Part shown: one piece after another, positions 16,769 to 25,449 of the stretch
Numbering within the stretch: position 1 is the first letter of the stretch
Layout of the letters: every line of letters starts with the position of its first letter
Assembly (NCBI RefSeq): GCF_000208405.1
Contig: NC_015437.1
Coordinates: 1,977,501-2,041,500 of the forward strand
Direction: 5' to 3'
DNA length: 64,000 bases
From: Selenomonas sputigena ATCC 35185
GTDB lineage: Bacteria > Bacillota > Negativicutes > Selenomonadales > Selenomonadaceae
Notes under the pieces: model-generated
Told to the model about the DNA's origin: nothing
The model's database searches: none
The model's input: the letters and a program-made list of their open reading frames with translations, nothing else
Program-made: the position numbers and the translations under genes

Positions 16769-17068
16769 TCATTCATCCTGTTTCTTCAAGCGCGCGACGA
16801 CCTGTCCCGCAGTGATGTCATCGCCGACGGAGACGAGCATCTCGCTCACACTGCAGTCCTCCTCGGCACGCGCCGCCGCGACCTCTCCCGTCAATGTGCG
16901 CACGCGCACGATCTCCGCACCCGCCGCAAGCGCGCTTCCCGGCTCAGCCCGCCATGTGACCGTACCGGCAATGCCGGACTTCACGTCCACTGCCGCCTCT
17001 GCCGTCAGCGCATGGACAGCAAATATCATAATGCCAAGGAAAAGGCCAAACATCAGTGCTTTTTTCAT
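16769..17068 (-). CDS. Small secreted barrel-sandwich (biotinyl/lipoyl-like) protein
   Basis: 99 residues from the ATG at 17068. A signal peptide or anchor covers about 1-26 (ALMFGLFLGIMIFAVHAL). The rest is a single biotinyl/lipoyl-type barrel sandwich: VKSGIAGTVTW, GSALAAGAEIVRVRTLTGE, then MLVSVGDDITAGQVVARL. The hairpin where the modified Lys would be reads AEEDCSVSEM, with no Lys, so it should not be biotinylated or lipoylated. It looks like an isolated HlyD/RND-adaptor hybrid domain in the periplasm. Function unknown. Confidence 0.65.
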   Translation of the reverse strand: MKKALMFGLFLGIMIFAVHALTAEAAVDVKSGIAGTVTWRAEPGSALAAGAEIVRVRTLTGEVAAARAEEDCSVSEMLVSVGDDITAGQVVARLKKQDE

Positions 17069-17081
17069 CTGCATCCCCTCC

Positions 17082-17110
17082 ATTATAGCGGATTCTTTCC
17101 TATGTGCCAA
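17082..17110 (-). promoter_or_regulatory. Near-consensus promoter just before the barrel-sandwich gene
   Basis: Leftward TTGGCA (17105-17110), 17-bp spacer, TATAAT (17082-17087). The expected start point, 6-8 bases past the -10, falls at or beside the ATG codons at 17074 and 17068, so a message from this promoter would be leaderless or nearly so. Confidence 0.65.
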
Positions 17111-17133
17111 CAGAAACTCGGAAAAATGCCGTG

Positions 17134-18561
17134 TCAGTGCGGCAAGAGGGCAAGCGCCGAGCCGACGGCACGCTCCTGCCCGTCGGACGGACTGTTTTCA
17201 AGTTCACCGCCGACGACGAGCGCACTCGAACCGCCGCCGTCGAAGTTGATCGCCTGCACAGCGCCGAACTGCAGCATGAACTCCGCCATCTCCTGCAGCG
17301 TGCAGCCAATGCTGTGCGGCTGGCGTCCGTCGACGACGGCGAGCAGGTAATGCCCCTCCGCCGTCACGCCGAACGCCGTGCGCGGCGCACGTCCGCGTGC
17401 GATGTCGGGAGGAAATTCCTCCTCCGTCGCCGTCACATGAGCGATGCCGTCCTTGACAAGCATCGGGCCTGCGCCAATGACTGTCGGCAGGCTCTCCCAA
17501 GGTGCACCGATCGTCTCCGCTACACGCACAGCATCGCCGACCTTCACTTGGGAGAAGGCGTCCTTCGCCTTGCCGTGCACCGAGATGACGAGTCCATCTT
17601 TCGGAATTGGGCTGTCCGACGAGTTGACGGCAGCAACCCTGCCGCCTCGGACGATGTACTCCTGTCCGTATTCATTCGTGCGCGTCGTCGATCCATAGTA
17701 ATGATTGTAAATCACGAGACTGTCCTCGCCGCGCTCCGCATCGACGCCGCCCACGGGCCAGCTTCTCTTGCCGAGCGTCACCGTTCCGCTGTAATCGACA
17801 GGGCCGAAATATGCCCTGCCGTCAGCGGCAAACCCCACAGCACTGCGCCGAAAGTACGTCGTACCGACGATCGTGCCGTCCATTTTCAAAAGGCCAAGGA
17901 TCTCGCCGTTCGGTGCGAAGTAGGACGCATTGATCGCCGCGTCGGCTCCTGCCATATCCGACATCGCACTGACCGAAGCGCGTCCCGGCACAGCCCCCTT
18001 GGCGAGCACAGGCACGGCGCGATAGCGGGCGGGATCGGCCTCCAGCACCCATCCCGTCAGACGGCCGCGAGCGTCGAGCCGCTTGAGCGTCGAGAGTTTC
18101 AAACCGGGCGCAGGCGTCTCCTCGGAAACGACCTCATATTCCTTCTGCACATCGATGAAGATGCGCGTCGGATTCGCCAGCGTCTTGACTTCGTAAGATG
18201 CCGGCGCTGCAAGATCGATGACGACCTTGACGCCCTGCGGTACGGCCGATACGCGCACGCTCTCGACCATGCTGCCCGAAATCTCTGGTTGCACGGCCTG
18301 ACTGTGTGCGCCCGCAAGGGAAAGCACGATCCTCTGTCCGTCATTTTCCGTATGAACTTCGTAGGCGGGCAGCGTCGTCAAGTCGAAGACGACGCGCTCA
18401 CGCTCGTCACTCGTGCCAAAGCGCACGCCCGTCAGAGTCTTCGCTGCTTGCTGCTGCACCTGCACACGAGCCTGCGTCTGCGGCAGTGCCGCAAAAGAAA
18501 CGGCATCCGTCCCCAAGGCCACCGCCAGAGCCAAAGCCAGACTCAGCGCCGTCTTCCTCAT
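17134..18561 (-). CDS. Phosphodiester glycosidase (NAGPA) family protein with AMIN-like domain
   Basis: 475 residues. Signal peptide 1-24 (SFA-AL). An AMIN-type region about 40-145 (LTGVRFGTSDERERVVFDL, GVKVVIDLAAPASYEV) would bind the envelope or peptidoglycan. The C-terminal half is a NAGPA domain with INASYFAPNGEILG, PTVIGAGPMLVKDG and the signature INFDGGGSSALVV. The family includes enzymes that cut GlcNAc-phosphodiester links, so an exported or cell-wall glycan phosphodiester is the likely substrate. Preceded by an extended -10 promoter at 18600-18608; probably the first gene of the envelope operon. Confidence 0.87.
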   Translation of the reverse strand: MRKTALSLALALAVALGTDAVSFAALPQTQARVQVQQQAAKTLTGVRFGTSDERERVVFDLTTLPAYEVHTENDGQRIVLSLAGAHSQAVQPEISGSMVESVRVSAVPQGVKVVIDLAAPASYEVKTLANPTRIFIDVQKEYEVVSEETPAPGLKLSTLKRLDARGRLTGWVLEADPARYRAVPVLAKGAVPGRASVSAMSDMAGADAAINASYFAPNGEILGLLKMDGTIVGTTYFRRSAVGFAADGRAYFGPVDYSGTVTLGKRSWPVGGVDAERGEDSLVIYNHYYGSTTRTNEYGQEYIVRGGRVAAVNSSDSPIPKDGLVISVHGKAKDAFSQVKVGDAVRVAETIGAPWESLPTVIGAGPMLVKDGIAHVTATEEEFPPDIARGRAPRTAFGVTAEGHYLLAVVDGRQPHSIGCTLQEMAEFMLQFGAVQAINFDGGGSSALVVGGELENSPSDGQERAVGSALALLPH

Positions 18562-18599
18562 ACTCTCGCCATCCTCTCAAAATCCATCTAGTGAAGACT

Positions 18600-18608
18600 A
18601 TTATAGCA
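18600..18608 (-). promoter_or_regulatory. Extended -10 promoter upstream of the NAGPA-family gene
   Basis: Leftward TGCTATAAT: -10 TATAAT at 18600-18605 with TG one base before it. No good -35 is visible at 16-18 bp, which is common for extended -10 promoters. About 40 bases ahead of the ATG. Confidence 0.55.
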
Positions 18609-18691
18609 CGGATCCAAGCGAATCGGTGGAAAATCTTTGACTGAAAATCCTTTAACGAAGGAACAGAACATGCGCCGCATCACGCGCACAC

Positions 18692-18730
18692 AAAACAGGC
18701 ACCCTTCCATCATCGGAAGGATGCCTGTTG
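18692..18730 (-). terminator. Terminator after ftsZ
   Basis: Hairpin AACAGGCA-C-CCTTCC / GGAAGG-A-TGCCTGTT (18694-18708 and 18715-18729) with a 6-base loop. It has a T-rich end on both strands (TTTTG leftward, GTTTTT rightward). It ends the dcw transcript 28 bases after the ftsZ stop. Confidence 0.85.
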
Positions 18731-18757
18731 TTTTTCGCAATATTTTTCTGCCTGCCC

Positions 18758-19873
18758 TCAATCGCGCTTCCGGTTCATCCACTCGGGGATGTCGAAGTTG
18801 CTGAAGCTCGGCGCTTTTGGCAACGGCGTGTCGGCCTGGGGGACGGGCTTTGCGCCGGGCTGCGCGGGCTTTCCTGGGACGGCCGTCGCAGCGGGACGCT
18901 GTATGCCTACCGTATCATTGTCGAAGCCTGTCGCGATGACGGTCACGCGCACGGTGTCGCCGAGCGTTTCGTCGAGGGACGCGCCGAAGATGATGTTCGC
19001 ATCGACGTTGACGGCCTCCTGAATCGTCGACGAGGCTTCGTTGACCTCGTACATGCTGAGGTTCTCCGCCGAGCTGGAGATGTTGAGGAGAACGCCGTGC
19101 GCCCCTTCGATGCTCGTCTCCAAGAGCGGCGACTCGATCGCGTACTTGGCGGCGGTGACGGCGGCGTTCTCGCCCGTCGCCTCGCCGATACCCATGAGCG
19201 CCGAGCCTGCATTGCTCATGATGGACTTGACGTCGGCGAAGTCGAGGTTGATTAGTCCCGGCACGGCGATGAGGTCGGAAATGCCCTTGACGCCCTGGCG
19301 CAGGACATCGTCGGCGAAGCTGAACGCATCCGTGATCGAGGTCTTCTTGTCGACGACCTGCAGCAGGCGGTCGTTCGGAATCGTGATGATCGTGTCGACG
19401 TGCTGCTGCAGCTTCGCGATGCCCGCCTCCGCCTTCTTCTGGCGCAGACGTCCTTCAAACGTGAAGGGGCGCGTGACGACGCCGACGGTCAGAGCGCCGA
19501 TCTCACGCGCACACTCGGCGACGACGGGCGCCGCTCCCGTGCCCGTGCCGCCGCCCATGCCAGCCGTCACGAAGACCATGTCCGCGCCCTGCAGCGACTG
19601 CAGGATGTCATCGCGGCTCTCTTCCGCCGCCTGTTCACCGATCTCGGGACGCGCACCCGCGCCAAGGCCGCGCGTAAGTTTCTCGCCGATCTGGATGCGT
19701 TTCGGCGCCATCGCGTGCAAAAGAGCCTGCGCGTCCGTGTTGACAGCGATGAACTCCACGCCCTGCAATCCCGCTGAAATCATGCGGTTCACAGCATTGC
19801 TGCCGCCGCCGCCCACGCCAATGACCTTGATCTTGGCGAACTGGTCCAAACCCATATCATCCAATTCAAACAC
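18758..19873 (-). CDS. ftsZ: FtsZ, tubulin-like cell-division GTPase
   Basis: 371 residues from the GTG at 19873 ([20 protein letters not shown]); a TTG at 19888 is a possible alternative. GTP-binding [13 protein letters not shown] near the start, the tubulin signature [13 protein letters not shown] (about 105-117), a synergy/T7 loop in [13 protein letters not shown], and the C-terminal peptide [12 protein letters not shown] that binds FtsA, ZipA or SepF. The linker (about 315-350) is Pro/Ala-rich and of normal length. It is the last gene of the dcw cluster here. There is no ftsA beside it, so another membrane tether such as SepF would be needed. Confidence 0.97.
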   Translation of the reverse strand: MFELDDMGLDQFAKIKVIGVGGGGSNAVNRMISAGLQGVEFIAVNTDAQALLHAMAPKRIQIGEKLTRGLGAGARPEIGEQAAEESRDDILQSLQGADMVFVTAGMGGGTGTGAAPVVAECAREIGALTVGVVTRPFTFEGRLRQKKAEAGIAKLQQHVDTIITIPNDRLLQVVDKKTSITDAFSFADDVLRQGVKGISDLIAVPGLINLDFADVKSIMSNAGSALMGIGEATGENAAVTAAKYAIESPLLETSIEGAHGVLLNISSSAENLSMYEVNEASSTIQEAVNVDANIIFGASLDETLGDTVRVTVIATGFDNDTVGIQRPAATAVPGKPAQPGAKPVPQADTPLPKAPSFSNFDIPEWMNRKRD

Positions 19874-20030
19874 GATAGCAACCCCCAAAATATAGCATAG
19901 TCCGCCTTTCGTCCCACTAGAAGGAGTACGGCAGTCGTCCTCAAAAGTTTCCCTACCATTCTATCATTATTTTAATACGTGCGCCATAAAAAAATTATGA
20001 AAATGCTTGCTTTTTTCTCTTTTTGCCGCT

Positions 20031-20366
20031 CTAATTATGCTTTTCAAAGAAATGACGGCGCAGAATCGCCAGATTCTGGAAGACACGCAAGCCAAACGCC
20101 AGAAGCGCCACATAGTAAAGGTCGATGCCGAGGCGGTCGCCGATGTAGACGAGAAACGCCGCCATGAGGGCGTTCATAAAGAAGCCCGAGATGAATACGG
20201 CATTGTCGAAGTGGTTTTCCGATGCCGCCCGAAGGCCGCCGAAAACGGAATCAAGCGAGGCGAGCAGGGCGACGGAAGAGAGCTTCGCGTAGGCGAGCGG
20301 CACGGTGATCGGCGAGAGCATGCCGACGGCAACGCCGACGAGAAGTCCGAGAACGGGCAGGATCAT
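20031..20366 (-). CDS. sbp: Small basic membrane protein, DUF1290 (Sbp) family
   Basis: 111 residues with three TM segments (about 2-20, 27-42, 54-76). The motifs PITVPLAYAKLSSVALLASLD and DNAVFISGFFMNALMAAFLVYIGDRLGI are typical of DUF1290, found beside ftsZ or ftsQ in Firmicutes and Actinobacteria. The ATG overlaps the DUF881 stop by four bases. Its role in division is not established. Confidence 0.88.
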   Translation of the reverse strand: MILPVLGLLVGVAVGMLSPITVPLAYAKLSSVALLASLDSVFGGLRAASENHFDNAVFISGFFMNALMAAFLVYIGDRLGIDLYYVALLAFGLRVFQNLAILRRHFFEKHN

Positions 20367-21064
20367 CTTGACCCCTCCTTTTCATCCGAAAGCGCTTCGA
20401 TGGCTTTCGCGTACTTGAACGACGCCGCGCCCTTGTAGGCTGGCACCTCGACATGCTCTTCCTTCTTCACGTCAATCTGTATGCCCCAGACCTTCAGCGT
20501 GTCCTCAACGCCGCCGCGCATCTTGATCGACTTCTCCAAACTCTCGGGGTCGCCGATGGCATGAATCTTGTAGGGCGGTGCCGAACGCACATTGTTGACG
20601 GAGAGCGTCGGCCCCGCGCAGCGGATCTCCGACGTTCCCGTGAGCCTCTGCCCGTTGATGGACACGGCTTCTGCGCCTGCGGCGCGCAGTTCGTTGATGA
20701 CGCGCAGGAGATCGTCGTCATGAATGAGGTAGAGGTTCGGATTCTCGCCCGCCTTCGACGTCGCCTTGCTGTCGTCGAGCGTGACGATGACGCCCGGTCC
20801 CGCAAGCGCCGTGAAGCCGCCCTTCATGCGTTGGTAATCGTTGCTCGGCCCCTCTGACGCTGCGTCCTTCGTATCCTTCAGCTCTTCCTGCAGACGATCG
20901 CGCTCCTTCTCCGTCTCCAAAAGACGCGTGGCAAGTTCCTCCACGCGCTGCTGCGATACGGACTGGCGCATGTCCTCCGTCGCGCGGAACTGCACGGCGA
21001 GCATGAAGCCCAAGACCATGCAGACAAAGGCGATGGACCACCGCCCCTGCTTGAAATTGATCAT
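20363..21064 (-). CDS. DUF881 family protein (YlxW/YlxX-like)
   Basis: 233 residues from the ATG at 21064 (GGGAGG upstream). One TM (about 9-27), a coiled coil (about 40-75: SQQRVEELATRLLETEKERD), then the DUF881 core (about 90-225) with GPGVIVTLDDSK, LLRVINELRAAGAEAVSINGQ and PYKIHAIGDPE. Such proteins sit with ftsQ/divIB and DUF1290 in dcw clusters and are thought to be membrane-anchored division accessories. Confidence 0.9.
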   Translation of the reverse strand: MINFKQGRWSIAFVCMVLGFMLAVQFRATEDMRQSVSQQRVEELATRLLETEKERDRLQEELKDTKDAASEGPSNDYQRMKGGFTALAGPGVIVTLDDSKATSKAGENPNLYLIHDDDLLRVINELRAAGAEAVSINGQRLTGTSEIRCAGPTLSVNNVRSAPPYKIHAIGDPESLEKSIKMRGGVEDTLKVWGIQIDVKKEEHVEVPAYKGAASFKYAKAIEALSDEKEGSR

Positions 21065-21135
21065 AAAATGCCTCCCGAGCTGTTGCTGAAATGAGATAAT
21101 AAAGGAATTATAACGCAAACTCAAATTTTCTTCCA

Positions 21136-21924
21136 CTATTGCTTGAGCTTGATGAACGGCGCCGTATACTTGAAGTCGACGTACTCGACGGGGCGCTGCT
21201 TGACCTCCTGATCGACGATGAAGCTGTCCGTCAGATGCGCCTTTTCTTCCAAGCGGTCGAGCGCACCGAGGCGGATCTGCACGCCGCCCGTCGTGTACGC
21301 CATGACGTCGTCCGGCTTCTTCAGCGACACCTCGGAGATCTGCGCATTCGTCTCAGGCTTCAGGGCATTGAGATAGACGAGCGCCGCCTTGAGATTTTCA
21401 TCCGTCGTTTTGTCGCCGATGTAGATGTCCTTGAGCTTGATGCCCGTGACCATGGGAATCGCCATCTTTTTCAGCGTCTTGTAGGCGTCGATGACCGTGC
21501 CTTCGCGGTCGAGATCGACGTAGCCGAAATCGCAGTCGACGGTGGCGACGGGGCGGCGCTCGACGATCTGAATCTCAAGCGTCGAGGGCAAAGAGCGGCG
21601 CACACTCGCCTGCTCGACGCGCAGATCCTTCATCAGGAGCTGCGCCATCTCCGCCGTCTTCACCTGGAAGAGCGGCACGCCCGGATAGACGCCGGCGACG
21701 CGGCGGATGTCATCGGCTGGCATGTAGTGGTTGCCGATGATGTGCACATCGCGCACGGAAAAGAGCGGCGAGTAGACGGCGACGGCGAGGAGAGCGCCCG
21801 AGACGACGAGGAACAGGAATCCCTTGAGGACGCGGCGCGGGCTGCGGCGGCGCACGATATGCGTCTCGCCCGGCAATGCGCCGGGCTCGGTAAAGCCGAG
21901 ATTCTCCTGCCTTTCCTCTGCCAT
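21136..21924 (-). CDS. ftsQ: FtsQ/DivIB cell-division protein
   Basis: 262 residues. A cytosolic tail (1-33), one TM (about 34-52, FLFLVVSGALLAVAVY), the POTRA domain (FSVRDVHIIGNHYMPADDIRRVAGV) and the FtsQ beta domain (RSLPSTLEIQIVERRPVATV, then EGTVIDAYKTL). It links the division proteins FtsL and FtsB at the septum. GGAGG lies 7 bases before the ATG. Follows ddl, as in many dcw clusters. Confidence 0.93.
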   Translation of the reverse strand: MAEERQENLGFTEPGALPGETHIVRRRSPRRVLKGFLFLVVSGALLAVAVYSPLFSVRDVHIIGNHYMPADDIRRVAGVYPGVPLFQVKTAEMAQLLMKDLRVEQASVRRSLPSTLEIQIVERRPVATVDCDFGYVDLDREGTVIDAYKTLKKMAIPMVTGIKLKDIYIGDKTTDENLKAALVYLNALKPETNAQISEVSLKKPDDVMAYTTGGVQIRLGALDRLEEKAHLTDSFIVDQEVKQRPVEYVDFKYTAPFIKLKQ

Positions 21925-21965
21925 CGTCCCGCCTCCTTTCCGTATCCCGTACCTTCGCTCATTTC

Positions 21966-22904
21966 TTACTTCTCGTACCCTGCCATTTCCAAAATCCTTT
22001 CGCAGAGTTCGGGGAACTCGACGCCCATGGCGCGTCCCGCATCGGGCACGAGCGAGGTCTCCGTCATGCCGGGCATCGAGTTGATCTCGATCACATAGGG
22101 CGTCATATCCTCGCCGAGCATCATGTCGGCACGCGCCACGCCGCGGCAGCCACAGGCGCGGAAAGCGTCGACGGCGAGCTGCTGCACACGCTCCGTCACA
22201 TCTAAAGGAATGCGTGCGGGAATGATGTGCGTCGACGCGCCCTTCGTGTACTTGCTCGCGTAGTCGTAGCGTCCCGAAACGGTCGTGATCTCAATGACGG
22301 GAAAGGCCTGTGCTTCTCTCGCATCACCCCAGACGGCGACGGTCAGCTCCTTGCCGCGAATGAACTCCTCGACGAGCACTTCCTCGTCGTAGCGGAAGGC
22401 GTCCTTGAGCGCCGCCTCAAGCTCCTCTTCCTTCTCGACGATGGCGACGCCGATGCTCGATCCCTGCGACGACGCCTTGATAACGACGGGCAGCGAGAAA
22501 GCCTTTCGGATGCGTGAGGGAAGCTCCGCGTCAAACTCAAAGCGATGAAACGTCTCGGAGCGCGGCGTCGAGATGCCGGCGCCGAGGAACACGCGCTTTG
22601 ACATGACCTTGTCCATCGTGACGGCGGCGGCGAGGACGCCCGAACCCGTATAGGGGATGCCGAGCATGTCGAGCGTGCCCTGCAGCACGCCGTCCTCGCC
22701 GTACCTGCCATGCAGCGCGTTGAAGACGATGGCGCAGTCGCTCTTTCTTATCGCCTCGGCAAAGTGCGGCGGGTCGAGTTCCATGCCCTCAACCGCATAG
22801 CCCTTCGACTCCAAGGCGCTGACGATGGCGGCTCCCGTGCGGCGCGAGACTTCCGCCTCGCTCGACGGCCCTCCCATGACGACGACGATCTTTCCCTGCT
22901 TCAT
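21966..22904 (-). CDS. ddl: D-alanine--D-alanine ligase
   Basis: 312 residues, ATP-grasp enzyme that makes D-Ala-D-Ala for the peptidoglycan stem. Visible motifs: VVVMGGPSSEAEVSRRTG, FNALHGRYGEDG, IPYTGSGVLAAAVTMDK, FSLPVVIKASSQGSSIGV, EEFIRGKELTV and, near the end, DMMLGEDMTPYVIEINSMPG. I start it at the ATG at 22904, just after the murC stop; upstream in-frame residues overlap murC and are not conserved. Confidence 0.96.
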   Translation of the reverse strand: MKQGKIVVVMGGPSSEAEVSRRTGAAIVSALESKGYAVEGMELDPPHFAEAIRKSDCAIVFNALHGRYGEDGVLQGTLDMLGIPYTGSGVLAAAVTMDKVMSKRVFLGAGISTPRSETFHRFEFDAELPSRIRKAFSLPVVIKASSQGSSIGVAIVEKEEELEAALKDAFRYDEEVLVEEFIRGKELTVAVWGDAREAQAFPVIEITTVSGRYDYASKYTKGASTHIIPARIPLDVTERVQQLAVDAFRACGCRGVARADMMLGEDMTPYVIEINSMPGMTETSLVPDAGRAMGVEFPELCERILEMAGYEK

Positions 22905-22908
22905 GAAA

Positions 22909-24282
22909 TTACTTCCCCTCCAAAAGGGCGACCAGTTCCTCGCCCGTCTTCCATATATCGCCCGCGCCCATCGTGAGGACGATGTCGCCGGACTGTGCGA
23001 TGGCGGCAAGGTGCGCGGCAATATCTTCCCGCTGCGGAATATAGACCGCGTCCTGCCCCGTCGTCTGCCGCACGGCGTCGAGGATCGTGCGCCCCGACAC
23101 GCCCTCGATCGGCGCTTCTCCCGCCGAATAAATATCCGTCAGTACGAGCACGTCCGCCTCGCGAAAAGCGCCGCCAAATTCAGCGGCAAGAAGCTTCGTG
23201 CGCGAGTAGCGATGCGGCTGAAAGGCGCAGATGATGCGGCGCGGCTTCGTCTGACGCGCCGCGAGGAGCGTCGTCGCGATCTCCGTCGGATGGTGCGCGT
23301 AGTCGTCGACGACCCATACGTCCTGCACGCGCCCCTTCGTCTGGAAGCGCCGTTTCGCGCCGTGAAAGAGCGCAAGTCCCGCCGCCATCTGCTCGACTGT
23401 CAAGCCGATGGACAGCCCCGTGACAACGGTCGCGAGCGCGTCGAGCACGTTGTGCCTGCCGGGCAGATTGAGGCGCACGCGGCCGAGATCTTTTCCTTCG
23501 TGCAGCACGGAGAAATCAACGCCCGCGCCGTGCATCTCAATCTTGCCCGCGCGGTAGTCCGCCTCATGGTCAATGGCGTAGGAGATGACCTTGCGGCCGA
23601 GCGTCTGAGCGATGTCTCGCACGTTCTCGTTGTCAAAGCACAAGACGGCGTGGCCGCCGGGCTTTATGTTTTCCAGAAATTCGCGAAATGCCTTGCGAAT
23701 GTTCGCGAGCGTGCCATAGTGATCGAGATGATCGTCCTCGATGTTCGTGACGACGGCGATGTGCGGCCGGAGCTTCAGGAACGAGCCGTCGCTCTCATCG
23801 GCTTCGGAGACGAGATACTCGCCCTTGCCGAGCTTCGCGTTGCCGCCGAGGACATCGACCTCTCCGCCGATGATGATCGTCGGCGAGATGCCCGCATGGT
23901 CGAGCGCGACGCCGAGCATCGAGGTCGTCGTCGTCTTGCCGTGCGCTCCCGCCACGGCGATGCCCTTCGCCGCATTGAGGAGCGCGGCATTGATGTCCGA
24001 ACGATGGAAGCGACGCAGGCCGAGTCGCGCCGCCTCAACGATCTCGGGATTCGTCTCAGGAATCGCCGTTGAGACGACGATGGCTTCTGCCCCGTGCACG
24101 TTCTCTGCGCGATGCCCGTGATGGATGTGCGCGCCGAGACCCTTGAGCTGCTCGATCAGCGCGGAAGAGCCGAGGTCGGAGCCTGTCACCTCATAGCCCT
24201 TTTCCAGCAGAATGTGCGCGAGCGCACTCATGCCCGCACCGCCGATACCGACAAAATGTATCTTATGGATGTCCTTCAGCAA
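22909..24282 (-). CDS. murC: UDP-N-acetylmuramate--L-alanine ligase (MurC)
   Basis: 457 residues. Adds the first residue, L-Ala, to UDP-MurNAc. N-terminal Rossmann motif HFVGIGGAGMSALAHIL, P-loop GAHGKTTTTSML (about 108-119), ATP/Mg residues in SEADESDGSFLKL and TNIEDDHLDHYG, and the C-terminal domain with DDYAHHPTEIATTL and FQPHRYSRT. Normal length. Twelve bases after murG. Confidence 0.97.
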   Translation of the reverse strand: MLKDIHKIHFVGIGGAGMSALAHILLEKGYEVTGSDLGSSALIEQLKGLGAHIHHGHRAENVHGAEAIVVSTAIPETNPEIVEAARLGLRRFHRSDINAALLNAAKGIAVAGAHGKTTTTSMLGVALDHAGISPTIIIGGEVDVLGGNAKLGKGEYLVSEADESDGSFLKLRPHIAVVTNIEDDHLDHYGTLANIRKAFREFLENIKPGGHAVLCFDNENVRDIAQTLGRKVISYAIDHEADYRAGKIEMHGAGVDFSVLHEGKDLGRVRLNLPGRHNVLDALATVVTGLSIGLTVEQMAAGLALFHGAKRRFQTKGRVQDVWVVDDYAHHPTEIATTLLAARQTKPRRIICAFQPHRYSRTKLLAAEFGGAFREADVLVLTDIYSAGEAPIEGVSGRTILDAVRQTTGQDAVYIPQREDIAAHLAAIAQSGDIVLTMGAGDIWKTGEELVALLEGK

Positions 24283-24294
24283 CTCTCTCTCCTC

Positions 24295-25404
24295 CTAATC
24301 CTTCGCAATCTCCAGCACGAGATTGGCAATCTCATCGGCCGCCTCGGGGCGACCGAGCGCACGGCTCTTCTCTGCCATGCGGCGGAGCTTTCCTTCTTCC
24401 GACAAAAGTTCGCCGAGAAGCGCCGAAAGCGTCTTGTCCGTGAGATCGCGATCCAAGATCACGCGCGCCGCGCCCGCTCGCTCCAAAGCGCGTGCATTGT
24501 ACTCCTGATGGTTCTCCGCCGCATACGGATACGGCACCAAGATCGCGGGCACGCCGCGTGCCGTGAGCTCGGCAAGCCCCGTCGCACCTGCGCGGAAGAC
24601 GGCGAGATCCGCCATCGCCATCGCCTCGGGCATATTGTAGAGGTAAGGCTCGACCTTGATGTGCGGCGCGGCGGCGAGATCCACGCCCGCCTCCTCCAGT
24701 CGGCGCATGACGTCCTCATACTCGCCCCTTCCCGTGACGAGAAGGAACTGCACCTCGGAATACTCCTGCGCCGCCTGCAGGACGCCGACCATCGCGCGGT
24801 CAATGCTCCTCGCGCCGCGGCTGCCGCCCGAGACGAGCACCGTGCGCTTTGCCGCATCGAAGCCGAACGTTTCGAGCGCCTTCTCGCGGCTCGCCGTCAT
24901 GACCTCGCGGCGGATGGGATTTCCCGTAAAGACCGCCTTCTTGCGCGGGAAGCGGCACAGAGCCTCTTCCGTGCCGACGGCAATCTTCGTCACGAACTTC
25001 GACAAGATCTTGTTCGTCACGCCGGGCACAACGTTCTGCTCCTGAATGAGCGTCGGCACATGCGCGAGGCTCGCCGCCATGAGAATCGGCCCGCAGACGT
25101 AGCCGCCCGTGCCGATCACGACGTCGGGGCGGAAGCGGCGCACGATGGCCGCCGCCTCTGCAAGGCCGTGCATGGCGCGTCCGAGCCGCACGATGTTCGC
25201 GGGCGAGAAACTGCGCTTGAGCCCCTCGATATCGACGGTTTCAAAGGGGATGCCTTCCTTCGGTATGATGTCGGCCTCCAAGCCTTTCTGCGTGCCGACG
25301 TAGAGAAATTCCGCCGTGCGCTCCTTCTTGGCGAGAGCGCTCACGAGCGTCAGCGCCGGATATATGTGGCCGCCCGTGCCGCCGCCCGAAACGATGATCT
25401 TCAT
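24295..25404 (-). CDS. murG: MurG, undecaprenyl-PP-MurNAc-pentapeptide GlcNAc transferase
   Basis: 369 residues, GT28 family. Makes lipid II on the inner face of the membrane. The N-terminal SGGGTGGHIYPALTL and the second Gly-rich loop VSGGSRGARSID are diagnostic; the C-terminal domain has FRAGATGLAELTARGVPAILVPYPYAAENHQEYNA split across the UDP-GlcNAc site. Directly follows murD; there is no room for ftsW between them (45 bases). Confidence 0.96.
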   Translation of the reverse strand: MKIIVSGGGTGGHIYPALTLVSALAKKERTAEFLYVGTQKGLEADIIPKEGIPFETVDIEGLKRSFSPANIVRLGRAMHGLAEAAAIVRRFRPDVVIGTGGYVCGPILMAASLAHVPTLIQEQNVVPGVTNKILSKFVTKIAVGTEEALCRFPRKKAVFTGNPIRREVMTASREKALETFGFDAAKRTVLVSGGSRGARSIDRAMVGVLQAAQEYSEVQFLLVTGRGEYEDVMRRLEEAGVDLAAAPHIKVEPYLYNMPEAMAMADLAVFRAGATGLAELTARGVPAILVPYPYAAENHQEYNARALERAGAARVILDRDLTDKTLSALLGELLSEEGKLRRMAEKSRALGRPEAADEIANLVLEIAKD

Positions 25405-25449
25405 GCCTGTTCCCCTTTGCCTGCCATTTCTGCGTCTTCCTGCAAACTC

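Noticed and set aside
18562-18757. Possible gene in the gap between the NAGPA gene and ftsZ
   Set aside because: Only a promoter and the ftsZ terminator are seen; the short frames have no ribosome site.
19874-20030. Promoter or terminator between DUF1290 and ftsZ
   Set aside because: Several AT-rich -10-like words (TAGAAT, TAAAAT, TATATT) occur, but none has a matching -35 and no stable hairpin is visible, so none is called.
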